The notes: generated by a model from the sequence alone, not told the origin. Counted from the stretch's first letter, positions 44,571 through 53,202 are shown. The stretch: 64,000 bases of DNA from an uncultured Flavobacteriaceae bacterium (GCA_947493175.1 CANLQD010000010.1:55675-119674), one strand, 5' to 3'. A program made the numbers and translations.

Positions 44571-45974
44571 ATGTTTTCCAATGAACCAATAATTGCCCTA
44601 GCGACCCCCTCCGGGGCTGGGGCCATTGCCATTCTTCGTATTTCGGGAGTAGACGCCATTCAATTGACGGCTCCATTCTTTGCATCTGTTCACGGCAAAG
44701 ATCTTACCGTACAAAAAAGCCATACGATACACTTGGGGCATATCGTTGATGGAGAACGTGTTTTAGACCAAGTATTGGTATCGATTTTTAAGGGACCTAA
44801 TTCCTATACCGGTGAAGATGTAATAGAGATATCGTGCCATGGCTCACCTTATATTCAACAACAAATTATTCAACTTTTTCTTAGAAATGGATGCCGTACC
44901 GCCAATGCCGGAGAGTTTACCCTTCGTGCCTTCTTAAACGGCAAATTAGACCTAAGTCAGGCCGAAGCAGTTGCCGACTTGATCGCTTCGGATAATGCGG
45001 CAAGTCATCAAATAGCAATGCAACAGATGCGTGGTGGATTTAGTGGTGAAATCAAAAAACTACGCGAAGAGCTACTGAACTTTGCTTCGTTGATCGAGCT
45101 GGAGCTCGATTTCGCAGAAGAAGATGTCGCCTTTGCCGATCGCGAGCAGTTTAAGAGCCTGTTATTGAAAATTCAAAACGTATTAAAGAGATTAATCGAT
45201 TCGTTTGCTGTAGGCAACGTCATTAAAAATGGTATTCCAGTGGCCATTGTGGGAGAGCCGAATGTAGGAAAGTCTACCTTACTGAATGCCCTTTTAAACG
45301 AAGAAAGGGCACTGGTATCCGATATTGCGGGGACCACTCGCGACACGATCGAAGATGAAATCAGCATCGGTGGTATCGGTTTTCGGTTTATTGATACTGC
45401 GGGAATCCGGGAAACAGAAGATGTGGTAGAAAGTATGGGCATCCAACGAACGTTCGAGAAAATTGAAAAAGCGCAAGTGGTCATTTACCTGCTAGATGCC
45501 TCGCAGTTTCAAGTTTCCCGTTCCCAGTTTCAGCTTGAAATCGAAAGGCTAAAAAACAACTATCCCCAGAAAACGGTGCTGGTTGTAGCCAATAAAATTG
45601 ATACTATAGACGAAAAAGCCAAAAATGATTTAAATGCAATGCTGAGCGCAGTCAAGGGAATCTCAGTACAATTGCTATCGGCCAAATCGGGAAGTGGGGT
45701 CGAAGATTTAAAAGATCAGCTACGCGCGTTTGTGAACACCGGAGCGTTGAGAAACAACGAAACCATTGTGACCAATACCCGTCATTACGATTCCCTTGTT
45801 AAGGCATTGGAAGAAATCGAAAAGGTACAGATGGGAATGGCTGATGGAATTTCCGGGGATTTACTGGCCATTGATATCCGACAGGCGCTCTATTATTTTG
45901 GTGAAATAACAGGAGAAATCTCAACAGATGACCTATTGGGAAACATTTTTGCGAATTTTTGCATCGGGAAATAG
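44571..45974 (+). CDS. mnmE: tRNA modification GTPase MnmE
   Basis: From MFSNEPIIALATPSGAGAIA (44,571) the protein has 467 residues. It has the N-terminal folate-binding domain, a helical domain and an embedded G domain: G1 GEPNVGKSTL, G2 GTTRDTIEDE, G3 DTAG (FRFIDTAGIRETED), G4 NKID. The C-terminal CIGK carries the catalytic cysteine. With MnmG it makes the cmnm5 group at wobble uridine. The 3' end is a known integration site of genomic islands in other bacteria, and an integrase remnant lies 150 bases downstream. The frame from 44,523 adds unrelated residues. Confidence 0.97.
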   Translation: MFSNEPIIALATPSGAGAIAILRISGVDAIQLTAPFFASVHGKDLTVQKSHTIHLGHIVDGERVLDQVLVSIFKGPNSYTGEDVIEISCHGSPYIQQQIIQLFLRNGCRTANAGEFTLRAFLNGKLDLSQAEAVADLIASDNAASHQIAMQQMRGGFSGEIKKLREELLNFASLIELELDFAEEDVAFADREQFKSLLLKIQNVLKRLIDSFAVGNVIKNGIPVAIVGEPNVGKSTLLNALLNEERALVSDIAGTTRDTIEDEISIGGIGFRFIDTAGIRETEDVVESMGIQRTFEKIEKAQVVIYLLDASQFQVSRSQFQLEIERLKNNYPQKTVLVVANKIDTIDEKAKNDLNAMLSAVKGISVQLLSAKSGSGVEDLKDQLRAFVNTGALRNNETIVTNTRHYDSLVKALEEIEKVQMGMADGISGDLLAIDIRQALYYFGEITGEISTDDLLGNIFANFCIGK

Positions 45975-46030
45975 ACAGTCATTTTATTTGATTTCATTTG
46001 AGTATAATTACCTGTAAATCAAATGACTGT
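45975..46030. repeat. inverted repeat right after mnmE
   Basis: ACAGTCATTT (45,975-45,984) and its exact reverse complement AAATGACTGT (46,021-46,030) bound 36 bases. A second pair TTTGATTT (45,987-45,994) and AAATCAAA (46,016-46,023) lies inside. It starts at the mnmE stop codon. It could be a weak terminator or the arm/attachment sites of the lost integrative element whose integrase start follows. Confidence 0.6.
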
Positions 46031-46083
46031 TAATAACTCAACTGTTTTTACTTTCTCTTGGTTATCCGATATTCATACTTTTA

Positions 46084-46121
46084 GTGTGTCATCAAAAATG
46101 ATGAGACACACAAATTGTGTC
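46084..46121. promoter_or_regulatory. paired dyads before the integrase remnant
   Basis: GTGTGTCATCA (46,084-46,094) pairs with TGATGAGACACAC (46,099-46,111, one bulge). GACACACAAATTGTGTC (46,105-46,121) is a second, overlapping dyad. They sit just before the integrase start at 46,125 and may have been its operator or recombinase arm sites (inference). Confidence 0.45.
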
Positions 46122-46124
46122 GCA

Positions 46125-46181
46125 ATGATAAAAGTACATCTAAGAAAGAAAAAGTTAAAAACAGGTAAACAAAGTCTTTAC
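46125..46181 (+). pseudogene. tyrosine recombinase (integrase) N-terminal remnant
   Basis: Nineteen codons reading MIKVHLRKKKLKTGKQSLY match the opening of Bacteroidota tyrosine recombinases (pattern LRxKKLKxGKxSLYLDxY). After SLY the frame goes on as unrelated sequence, and the DNA switches to a TolB-like reading frame. The core-binding and catalytic domains are missing. Its position 150 bases after the mnmE 3' end fits a lost integrative element. Recognition is by motif memory only. Confidence 0.6.
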
Positions 46182-46575
46182 CGATGCACTTTATGTGATG
46201 GACTTACAATCAAAAGAAATGAAAAAAATAACCTCGCGTCCCGATGAAGGTGCAGGCAAACAATGGACGGGCTATCTCGCCGCTGCACCAAGATGGCGTG
46301 CCGATGGAAAGATTTCTTTCGCCTCTAAGCGTGATAACAATTATGATATTTGTGCCGTCAATCCAGATGGTAGCGAAGTAAAATCGGTAACACCATTGGA
46401 AAGCAATCAGGTGTACCACCATTGGAGCGATAAGGGCGAACTCATTTTTGAGGCCTCGATGAACAACCATAATGGCTATGAACTCTACAAGCGTACCAAA
46501 GATGGGAAGGTGATACAGTTGACCGATGATACTATCGAGCAGTATGCACCCGTTTTCGTGAACTCAAGAAATTAA
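46171..46575 (+). pseudogene. TolB/PD40 beta-propeller fragment
   Basis: About 134 codons encode repeated propeller blades: VFTDALYVMDLQSKEMKKIT, APRWRADGKISFASKRDNNY with DICAVNPDGSEVKSVTP, and HWSDKGELIFEASMNNHNGY with ELYKRTKDGKVIQLTDD. This is a piece of a WD40-like (PD40) protein without start, signal or the first blades. It begins in the sequence that overlaps the integrase remnant in another frame, so the two were joined by a deletion or insertion. It ends at a TAA at 46,573-46,575, five bases before the DUF3052-type gene. Confidence 0.65.
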
Positions 46576-46579
46576 GGTA

Positions 46580-46992
46580 ATGGAAACGGTAGGATACTCT
46601 AAAACACCATTGGCGAAAAAACTGGGCATCAAGGAAGGGTACGTGATGATGGTGGTGAATGAGCCTGAACACTATATGGGTCTGTTCAGCGATTTTCCCG
46701 AAAGACGATACGTCAAAAAGAACTGAACGCGGAAAGCTTCGACTTCATCCATATCTTTGCGCATAACCATAAAGAACTGGAAAGCATCTTCCCGATGGTC
46801 AAGCCCGCCCTAAAAAAGAGCGGCATCCTATGGGTCAGCTGGCCAAAAGGTGCTTCGAAAATCCAAACGGACCTAAAACGCGAACCCATTCGTGAGCATT
46901 TGCTAAAGACTGGATTGGTGGATATTAAGGTCTGCGCCGTAGACGAGGACTGGTCCGGACTCAAATTTATGTACCGCAAGGAAGACCGGTAA
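46580..46992 (+). pseudogene. DUF3052-family protein with frameshift
   Basis: Frame one from ATG 46,580 reads VGYSKTPLAKKLGIKEGYVM and ends at TGA 46,724. A second frame, recognisable from KELNAESFDFIHIF onward, carries the family end PALKKSGILWVSWPKGASKI and KVCAVDEDWSGLKFMYRKED up to 46,992. The switch lies in about 46,700-46,716 (GATTTTCCCGAAAGACGATA). Restoring one base would join them. The intact family protein is about 137 residues; function unknown. The lesion could be real or an assembly error. Confidence 0.8.
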
Positions 46993-47071
46993 CCCCAAAA
47001 AACATACTCACTTTAATAGACCAGAAAAACTGGTCCTGGATAATTATTGTCAAATTTTAAAAACCAATACA

Positions 47072-47641
47072 ATGGCTAAAACATCTCAAGAAATCGAAAA
47101 AGAATTTATGGCAGGTCTTCAAGAGCAGAGCGGTAAATCCATAAAAGAATGGATGACCCACCTAAAGACCACGGGACTTTCAAAACGCAATGAACTGCTC
47201 AACTGGCTCAAGGAAAATGAAGGTTTCCGCCATCAAGACGCTTCACTATTGGCTGGAATCTATGTCAATGATGGCAAACCCGTCTATGCCTATTCTAGTG
47301 ACCTGTTGGAAAACCAGTTCAACAAAAAAGAACACCTTAGACCGCTCTATGACACCTTAACGGAAGCGATACTCAAACGACTTCCAGACACCCGTGTCGA
47401 AGCAAAGAAGATCTATGTATCGCTAAATGCCAAGCGGGAATATGCAGCTATCGGCATCAAGTCCAAGGAAATCCGTCTGGCAATGGATTTGGATGGCGAA
47501 CCCAACGGAAGCGATTTTGTAAAACAAACAGGGATTGGTTGTATGCCACGGATTTCACATATGACAAAACTCACCGAGGCATCCCAGATTACAGATAACC
47601 TTTTGGATAAGATGGAAATGGCGTTTCGAAATATGAGTTGA
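47072..47641 (+). CDS. DUF4287/DUF5655 protein
   Basis: The 189-residue soluble protein has two parts. Residues 1-65, with GKSIKEWMTHLKTTGLSKRN, are the DUF4287 pattern. Residues about 85-188, with LRPLYDTLTEAILKRLPDTR, VEAKKIYVSLNAKREYAAI and EASQITDNLLDKMEMAFRN, are the DUF5655 pattern, a fold used in DNA-associated proteins. The two-domain pairing is common. No function is established. It follows the DUF3052 fragment on the same strand after 79 bases. Confidence 0.82.
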   Translation: MAKTSQEIEKEFMAGLQEQSGKSIKEWMTHLKTTGLSKRNELLNWLKENEGFRHQDASLLAGIYVNDGKPVYAYSSDLLENQFNKKEHLRPLYDTLTEAILKRLPDTRVEAKKIYVSLNAKREYAAIGIKSKEIRLAMDLDGEPNGSDFVKQTGIGCMPRISHMTKLTEASQITDNLLDKMEMAFRNMS

Positions 47642-47952
47642 TTTACAATTTAGTACTAGCGAGTGTATCCGTTTTTGAATTACGAAGTGAAATGTCCCTA
47701 CCCAGTCCGACGGGTAGGGTTTACGGAATGAAGAAAGTAAAAATCAGATGGGCAAAGCCTGCGTGAGCTAGAGGCTGCCCACAAAATATAGCTTTTGCAG
47801 AATGCGTGTTTCGAATCGTAACTGCTGTGGTTAAATCATTCAAAAACACATCCGAAGGCTAGTTGATATAAAAATCGTACAAACTGTTTAAATATTTCGA
47901 AAAATGGTTCAAATATGGAATGTACACATTACATCTGCTCTTAAAGTATAAA
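47642..47952. other. intergenic region with two strong hairpins
   Basis: Left: CCTACCC (47,698-47,704) pairs with GGGTAGG (47,713-47,719). Right: TGGGC and AGCCT (about 47,750-47,762) pair with AGGCT and GCCCA (about 47,774-47,783) with a two-base bulge. It separates two converging genes. No coding frame is visible. Possible roles are bidirectional termination or a small RNA. Confidence 0.55.
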
Positions 47953-49032
47953 TTATCTTCCAATAGATACAGAACTTAGCGCTTTAAACCTTATTAGTAA
48001 GTAAGGTGGTTTACTATCATTGGTACCACTATTAAGTAATGTGGAGCGGTGCAACTGATTTACTACGCCATAAATGTAACCGCCTGGTCCAGTTGAAAGG
48101 CTATCGGGCCATAACAATTTATTGTGAGAAAAAAGCAATTCATACTCTCCGTCCGGATAGGTTACACCGATGCCTTTTCCATTCAAGTCTGTAATATATA
48201 CATTTCCTGTATCATCTATGGTAATACCATCGCTAACTGCTTTTTTACCGTAAATCTCTACGTATTTAGCAAGTTCATCGCCCTTTAAAGTTTTATTCAG
48301 CAAGTGTTTCGTTGCAATTCTATAGAGAATTGTATTGTTCATAGCCCCAAAATACACCCATTGGTTTTTAGGTTCTATGGTGATAGGGTTAAGCCCGTTA
48401 AGAATGTTATGGTTGTGCTTGTTGATGGTAGTGTCATCATCAATTTTAATTCTGGCATTCCTACTTGGTAAAGTGCTTTTATGACCATCCAAAACTCTGC
48501 GAGAACTTCCTGAGTCTATATCTATAATTATAAGAGCCGGCCCTTCATCTCCAAGCATATCTGCTAAATAAATAGCGTTGTTTTTTAAGTCTATCGCTAA
48601 ATCGTTCACAAAAGACTTCTCACCTACGATAGGAAAAGGGATTGTAATGACTTTGTGAACTTTTAGCGTATTGATATCCCAAGCAATTATTTTTGGTGTT
48701 ATAGAACCATTGTCAATAGTCCATAAAACATCATTTTTATCCACTTGTATGCCTAATGGTGAAGCTATTCCCAGTCCATCTGCATTAGGCGCTTGGTTCC
48801 ACTGTACATTAGGAAACGGTTTTAAAGTCCCCTCAGGACCTACCTCCACAATCTTAATTTCTGGATTGTAGGCCTGGTGCATAGTTAGAAATATTCTTCC
48901 TGTTTTTGATACCGCAATATTTCCAGGTCCTTGGTCAAGATGCGCCACTATCTCAAAGTACTCATTTACCTGCGCTAGCATACTGGCACTGGCAGAAATC
49001 ATTAAAAAATACAGAATTAGTTTGAGCTTCAT
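47953..49032 (-). CDS. major royal jelly protein (yellow)-like secreted beta-propeller
   Basis: The 359-residue protein has a signal peptide (LILYFLMISASASMLAQ, cut near residue 20), then the MRJP propeller: PGNIAVSKTGRIFLTMHQAY, PLGIQVDKNDVLWTIDNG, FVNDLAIDLKNNAIYLADML and GITIDDTGNVYITDLNGKGI. Bacterial members are secreted or periplasmic lactonase/SMP30-like proteins; the ligand is unknown. It is the last gene on the minus strand after a string of SDR and hydrolase genes, six bases after the SDR gene stop, so probably in that operon. Confidence 0.85.
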   Translation of the reverse strand: MKLKLILYFLMISASASMLAQVNEYFEIVAHLDQGPGNIAVSKTGRIFLTMHQAYNPEIKIVEVGPEGTLKPFPNVQWNQAPNADGLGIASPLGIQVDKNDVLWTIDNGSITPKIIAWDINTLKVHKVITIPFPIVGEKSFVNDLAIDLKNNAIYLADMLGDEGPALIIIDIDSGSSRRVLDGHKSTLPSRNARIKIDDDTTINKHNHNILNGLNPITIEPKNQWVYFGAMNNTILYRIATKHLLNKTLKGDELAKYVEIYGKKAVSDGITIDDTGNVYITDLNGKGIGVTYPDGEYELLFSHNKLLWPDSLSTGPGGYIYGVVNQLHRSTLLNSGTNDSKPPYLLIRFKALSSVSIGR

Positions 49033-49038
49033 AATATT

Positions 49039-49740
49039 TTAAAACGGATTATTGATGAACAAAGTGGTTTCCTGTACCAATACCCTATCATCTTGTTCGA
49101 GGGTGTTCTTTACAACTTTGGCTATGTCTATCGGTAAAAGTTCATTATTTTTTGGATTTGGAACAGTTCTATCTGAAGAAAAGAAAGCTGTAGTAGTGGC
49201 ACCAGGATTAATATTGATTACCCTGATGTTGTACTGTCTTAGTTCTTCAAACCAAGATAGACTCATCCCGCGAAGCGCAAATTTAGAACCTGAATAAATT
49301 GTACCGCCATTGGAACCTTTAAGAGCGGAGGTTGATATTATGTTCACAAGGTTTCCTTTGCCCTGAAACTTAAAAATATTAACGGCATTTTTGGTCATCA
49401 CAGCAGTACCAAAAACATTAACATCGTACACTTTACGTAGTTCCTCTCGCGTTACATCTTCAGTTTGTGGAAAACTACCAATACCTGCATTATTGACTAA
49501 TACATCCAGCCCACCCCATTTGTTGTCAATGGTATTAAAACAATTTTCTATTTCAGAATCGCTCGATATATCCAAGGGTATACCTAAAAAACCGTTTTCT
49601 TTTGAGACACGATTCAATTTCTCTTTGTCTCTTCCTGTTATGGCGACTTTGGCCCCTGACCGAACCAACAATTCTGCGATTGCCTTTCCTATTCCAGAGC
49701 TTCCGCCAGTGACCAGAATCCTTCTATCTAATAATTTCAT
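49039..49740 (-). CDS. short-chain dehydrogenase/reductase (DltE-like)
   Basis: The 233-residue SDR has a TGGSSGIGKAIAELL cofactor loop, AITGRDKEKL (Gly-Arg-Asp suggests NADP(H)), LVNNAGIGSF, catalytic IISTSALKGSN with YSGSK, and NPGATTTAFF. It is shorter than typical (no C-terminal DGG end) and ends LFINNPF, as in the DltE-type branch. It lies six bases before the MRJP-like gene and about 100 bases after the hydrolase gene, so one or two transcripts are possible. Confidence 0.88.
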   Translation of the reverse strand: MKLLDRRILVTGGSSGIGKAIAELLVRSGAKVAITGRDKEKLNRVSKENGFLGIPLDISSDSEIENCFNTIDNKWGGLDVLVNNAGIGSFPQTEDVTREELRKVYDVNVFGTAVMTKNAVNIFKFQGKGNLVNIISTSALKGSNGGTIYSGSKFALRGMSLSWFEELRQYNIRVININPGATTTAFFSSDRTVPNPKNNELLPIDIAKVVKNTLEQDDRVLVQETTLFINNPF

Positions 49741-49838
49741 AGTTATTTGTTTACATTATTCTAAATTTATTCATCCACAATATATTCCTTACTTCAAGCC
49801 TTATCTAATTATTAATAGCCAGTCCTGTTTCTAGTTTC

Positions 49839-50894
49839 TCACAGAGGCCCTCTATCTATAAAGTCACTGATATCTTTTGCTACACGTTTAGGATACTGTT
49901 GGTAAAACCCGTGACCGGCATTTGGATAAATGGCCAGATGTGCTGAATATTTCTTTACGAGATTCAATTGGTGACCTAAATCATAGGAGCCATCCTTATC
50001 GCCATCCATAACCAGAAATTTGGATATTGCTGAATTTTTAAGTGCTTTGGTTTTAATCGTCTTAAGAAATTTTTCAATAGCCAAACCTTGGGCCTTGTAC
50101 GCAGAAACTGTCACAGGCTTTACATTTAGTCTACGTGTTATTGAATCGATACGTCGCCAAGAAGCTATTGCAGCCTGATTACCTTGCTCAGAATCCGTAA
50201 ATAGCAGGAATCTATTTTCTTCAAAGCCCCAACGAATTCCTCCGGCAATAGATAAAATAGCCATATCGGGAGGCGATTCGTAAAGTAAACTTCCTTCGTA
50301 CGTAGTAGCCATTAATATTACGCTACCAAATAATTGGGACTCTTCGTCAATCATTTTTTGCACTATAAAGCCTCCCATCGACCAACCTAATAAATGCACT
50401 TTAGAATACTTCAAAGATTTCACGAATGCTATGGCAATGGCAGCCATTTCATCTATGGAATCGGGAACATTACCAGATGATGAGCCTATTCCTATATTAT
50501 CAAAAATGATAAGCTGATTGTGTTTTGACAGCTCTTTGAGAAAGAGTGGGTCCCAATCGACCATTGAGCCACGATAACGTTGCAAAAGAAGAATTGGAAC
50601 ACGGGACTTCTTTCCAAAGGTTCTATATGAAATTGTTTGGTCTCCTACCTGTACCTGATATATGTTTTCAGGCTGGTCCAAATTGAGACTTTCTTCGTAG
50701 TCCATTTTCATCAAGGTATTAGTGGGTAGTTTGTCTTTACCAATAGGATGACTGCCGCACCCGGTGGAGAAAAGGAAAAGCATTGTTGTAAATAGCAAAA
50801 GGCAAGGTCTTGATGCTAAAAAGTATGTAACAATCATTCTACTAGAGCGTTGACTACGCAATATGGCCACCCTATGTGAATTCTTTGTGCTCAT
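49839..50894 (-). CDS. alpha/beta hydrolase with N-terminal lipobox-like segment
   Basis: The 351-residue protein has the nucleophile elbow LLGWSMGGFIVQ and a C-terminal GHGFYQQYPKRVAK with the catalytic His. A middle VMDGDKDGSYDLGHQLN holds the acid. A hydrophobic stretch with a cysteine (LLLFTTMLFLFSTGCGSHPI, near residue 46) looks like a lipobox after a long basic leader. The four-base ATGA overlap with the upstream gene at 50,894 supports that start. The substrate is unknown. Confidence 0.82.
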   Translation of the reverse strand: MSTKNSHRVAILRSQRSSRMIVTYFLASRPCLLLFTTMLFLFSTGCGSHPIGKDKLPTNTLMKMDYEESLNLDQPENIYQVQVGDQTISYRTFGKKSRVPILLLQRYRGSMVDWDPLFLKELSKHNQLIIFDNIGIGSSSGNVPDSIDEMAAIAIAFVKSLKYSKVHLLGWSMGGFIVQKMIDEESQLFGSVILMATTYEGSLLYESPPDMAILSIAGGIRWGFEENRFLLFTDSEQGNQAAIASWRRIDSITRRLNVKPVTVSAYKAQGLAIEKFLKTIKTKALKNSAISKFLVMDGDKDGSYDLGHQLNLVKKYSAHLAIYPNAGHGFYQQYPKRVAKDISDFIDRGPL

Positions 50895-51523
50895 TTGTTT
50901 GTTTTTGCTTTATTGATTTTAATTTCATCCCCCGGCAAACCTATAGGGAAGAGGATATTGGGGTGTTCCAGTCCTAGTCCTTCAATTACCAGTTCACCAG
51001 TGTTAACGTCTTTATTGATTCCTATCAAATGCTCTTTATCCGGAACGATGACCATTACGTGCGGCCCCATGTAATACCAATCCCTGCCTTCGGGAACTTT
51101 GGTAATAAAAGGGCTTTTTTGGTCGGCCGCAGAACCTCCACGTAACATATAGGAGAATCCTATCCTTTCAATTTTCGGTGTCTTTCCCATAGCGTTGGCC
51201 ATCATCCACTCATTGAATACTTCATCGTGGCACATCGGGTCGTTAGATGGTGTAGCAGCTCGGTCACAATAGCACACCCACTTATCTGTACCTTTTTTTA
51301 GTGTCCTAAATCCTTGTTCAGCATCCGTTGGCCAATCTAGAACCGTCGCATCTTCCCTTAAAAAATAAGGTAGTGCGCTCAAGGCGTTTTCTATCTTCCA
51401 CTCGTCCGATTTCTTTCTAGGGTCGTTTTCCCAACTTGATTGGTCTTGGGAATACACATTAACTCTAATCAACAAGATTGCAAGCAATGGAAATACCACC
51501 TTTAATATTAAATGCTTTTTCAT
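50891..51523 (-). CDS. secreted protein of unknown function in the TetR operon
   Basis: The 210-residue protein has a signal peptide (VVFPLLAILLIRVNVYSQ, cut near residue 25). The mature part has CYCDRAATPSNDPMCHDEVF with several cysteines, GFSYMLRGGSAADQKSPFIT, and WYYMGPHVMVIVPDKEHLIG. I do not recognise the family. The gene overlaps the hydrolase by four bases and follows the SDR after 20 bases, so it is part of a compact operon. A role with the hydrolase in processing an external compound is inference. Confidence 0.6.
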   Translation of the reverse strand: MKKHLILKVVFPLLAILLIRVNVYSQDQSSWENDPRKKSDEWKIENALSALPYFLREDATVLDWPTDAEQGFRTLKKGTDKWVCYCDRAATPSNDPMCHDEVFNEWMMANAMGKTPKIERIGFSYMLRGGSAADQKSPFITKVPEGRDWYYMGPHVMVIVPDKEHLIGINKDVNTGELVIEGLGLEHPNILFPIGLPGDEIKINKAKTNK

Positions 51524-51543
51524 ATTTATAAAATTTAAACGAT

Positions 51544-52293
51544 TTACAACGTGCTCATTCCACCATCTATGATAATCTCCGAGCCTAACATAAATGAAGA
51601 ATCATTGCTCGCTAAAAAAAGTGCGGCTTTTGCGATTTCGGATGGATTTCCGAATCTGTTCAGTGGAATTTGCTCTTGGATATGACTCGCCATTGCGTTG
51701 AGCTGCTGTTCTTCCAATCCTAGTTTTCCGTAAATGGGTGTCTGAATAGGCCCAGGGCTAATGGCATTTACGCGTATCCCTCTTTCAACAAGTTCACTCG
51801 AGAGAGTTCTTGCCAAACTTAGGACCGCAGCTTTTGATGCAGCGTAAACACTGGAATTAGGCATTCCAATGTGTGCATTGATTGATGCGTTGATAATTAC
51901 CGAACTCCCTTCTTTAAGAACTGGTAATAAATACTTTATAGTAAAAAACAAGCCTTTGACATTAATATCAAATTGTTTGTCAAAAAATTGCTCGTCTATA
52001 TCGTGTATTGGCGCGAACTTGGCAATACCTGCATTTAAAAATAAGGCATCAAGTTTTACATTCTCGTCTTCCAGATAGTTTCCGAGCTCAAGACTATCCC
52101 CAAAAATAGATGCATCTGCAAGTTTAAATTGCGCGTTTGGCCCTAATTCACTGATCGCATCTACGAGTTTTTGCTCGTTTCTTCCAGTGATGATAACTTT
52201 GGCACCCTGGTCAATAGCCTGTTTTGCTGTTTCAAACCCAATGCCGCTGGTACCACCAGTAATTAATATAGTTTTTTCTTTTAAAGTGCTCAT
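51544..52293 (-). CDS. short-chain dehydrogenase/reductase, first gene of the TetR-flanked operon
   Basis: The 249-residue classical SDR has a TGGTSGIGFETAKQA loop, VIITGRNEQKL (NADP-type Arg), LFLNAGIAKFAP, catalytic INASINAH with YAASK, and the ending MLGSEIIIDGGMSTL. The length is complete. A perfect 16-base operator lies 32-48 bases upstream of its ATG, matching the one near tetR. Reduction or oxidation of the TetR inducer or a related compound is inferred. Confidence 0.9.
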   Translation of the reverse strand: MSTLKEKTILITGGTSGIGFETAKQAIDQGAKVIITGRNEQKLVDAISELGPNAQFKLADASIFGDSLELGNYLEDENVKLDALFLNAGIAKFAPIHDIDEQFFDKQFDINVKGLFFTIKYLLPVLKEGSSVIINASINAHIGMPNSSVYAASKAAVLSLARTLSSELVERGIRVNAISPGPIQTPIYGKLGLEEQQLNAMASHIQEQIPLNRFGNPSEIAKAALFLASNDSSFMLGSEIIIDGGMSTL

Positions 52294-52325
52294 AATTTAG
52301 TATTTATCGATTTATATATTCGGAT

Positions 52326-52341
52326 TGTAACGTTCGTTACA
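52326..52341 (-). promoter_or_regulatory. TetR-type operator before the SDR operon
   Basis: TGTAACGTTCGTTACA, a near-perfect dyad (TGTAACG-TT-CGTTACA) flanked by T and A. It lies between the SDR ATG (52,293) and the tetR stop (52,369). It matches the element at 52,989-53,004 on the other strand. Confidence 0.8.
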
Positions 52342-52368
52342 AATAAGTTTAAAAAAATTAATGTTTTG

Positions 52369-52977
52369 TCATTGGCTCTTTTTTAAAGATTGTATGGTAA
52401 TTTCTACAACTTGTGCCAATTGTTTATAGTTGTTAATAGTCATAGCAGAGGTGCGAAGACCTATCATTACGTTATACAAAAGCATTGCAATTGATGATTT
52501 GTTAAAAGCACTAGTTATGATATCATCTTCCTGTCCTTTTTGTACGAGCATTTGGAAGAGCTCTAAGGTTTCGTTTTGGTCCTCTTTTATCCAGCCTTCT
52601 ATATGTTCATCAGTATTAGACATTTCCGTTCGTGTATTCACAATAAAACAACCTTTTTTATCTTTATCGCTTCTGGCTACATCAAGATTCCAAAGTAAAA
52701 TGGATTCAATAGCACATAATGGATTCGGATTTAGTGCCATCTTTTCGACAATATTTGATTTCATTTCGTACCGGTACTTGTTGAGCACGATCATAAAAAT
52801 CTCTCTTTTAGAACCAAATGAGTTGTAGATACTAGAGCGCCCAAGTCCAGAAGCTTCGACAATATCCTGCATTGATGTATGATGATAACCCTTCTTCCAG
52901 AAAACTTGTAGTATTCTATTCAAGACCAATTCCCTATCAAATAATTCTAATTTTGGCATAGTAATAATTATATTCAA
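52369..52977 (-). CDS. TetR/AcrR-family transcriptional repressor
   Basis: The 202-residue protein has an N-terminal HTH: RILQVFWKKGYHHTSMQDIV, then EASGLGRSSIYNSFGSKREI (recognition helix SSIYNSFG). The ligand-binding C-terminal half is variable, with Cys near the middle (NPLCAIESILLW). The start at 52,977 or MPKLELFDRELV (52,956) is possible; the second fits better as the first operator lies at 52,989-53,004. It probably represses itself and the SDR operon; the inducer is unknown. Confidence 0.9.
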   Translation of the reverse strand: MNIIITMPKLELFDRELVLNRILQVFWKKGYHHTSMQDIVEASGLGRSSIYNSFGSKREIFMIVLNKYRYEMKSNIVEKMALNPNPLCAIESILLWNLDVARSDKDKKGCFIVNTRTEMSNTDEHIEGWIKEDQNETLELFQMLVQKGQEDDIITSAFNKSSIAMLLYNVMIGLRTSAMTINNYKQLAQVVEITIQSLKKSQ

Positions 52978-52988
52978 AGGTATTTATT

Positions 52989-53004
52989 TGTAACGAACGT
53001 TACA
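52989..53004 (-). promoter_or_regulatory. TetR-type operator before tetR
   Basis: TGTAACGAACGTTACA, reverse complement of the site at 52,326-52,341, flanked TTT and AAA. It sits 12 to 33 bases upstream of the possible tetR starts, so autoregulation is likely. Confidence 0.8.
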
Positions 53005-53202
53005 AATAATTGATATTTTTTAACAGTTTATGTACATTTTCTAATTATCAAAAGGTAAAGAATAGTCAAAAGCCACACCTTCTTACAACACTTTTTCTCT
53101 AGAAAATTAAGAGTACAGAAGGATAGGAGAATGTAGGTCGAGATTTATTTAAATAGGAAAATAAACAATCACCTCCAAAAACAAGCTTTGACAGAAGTTA
53201 TC

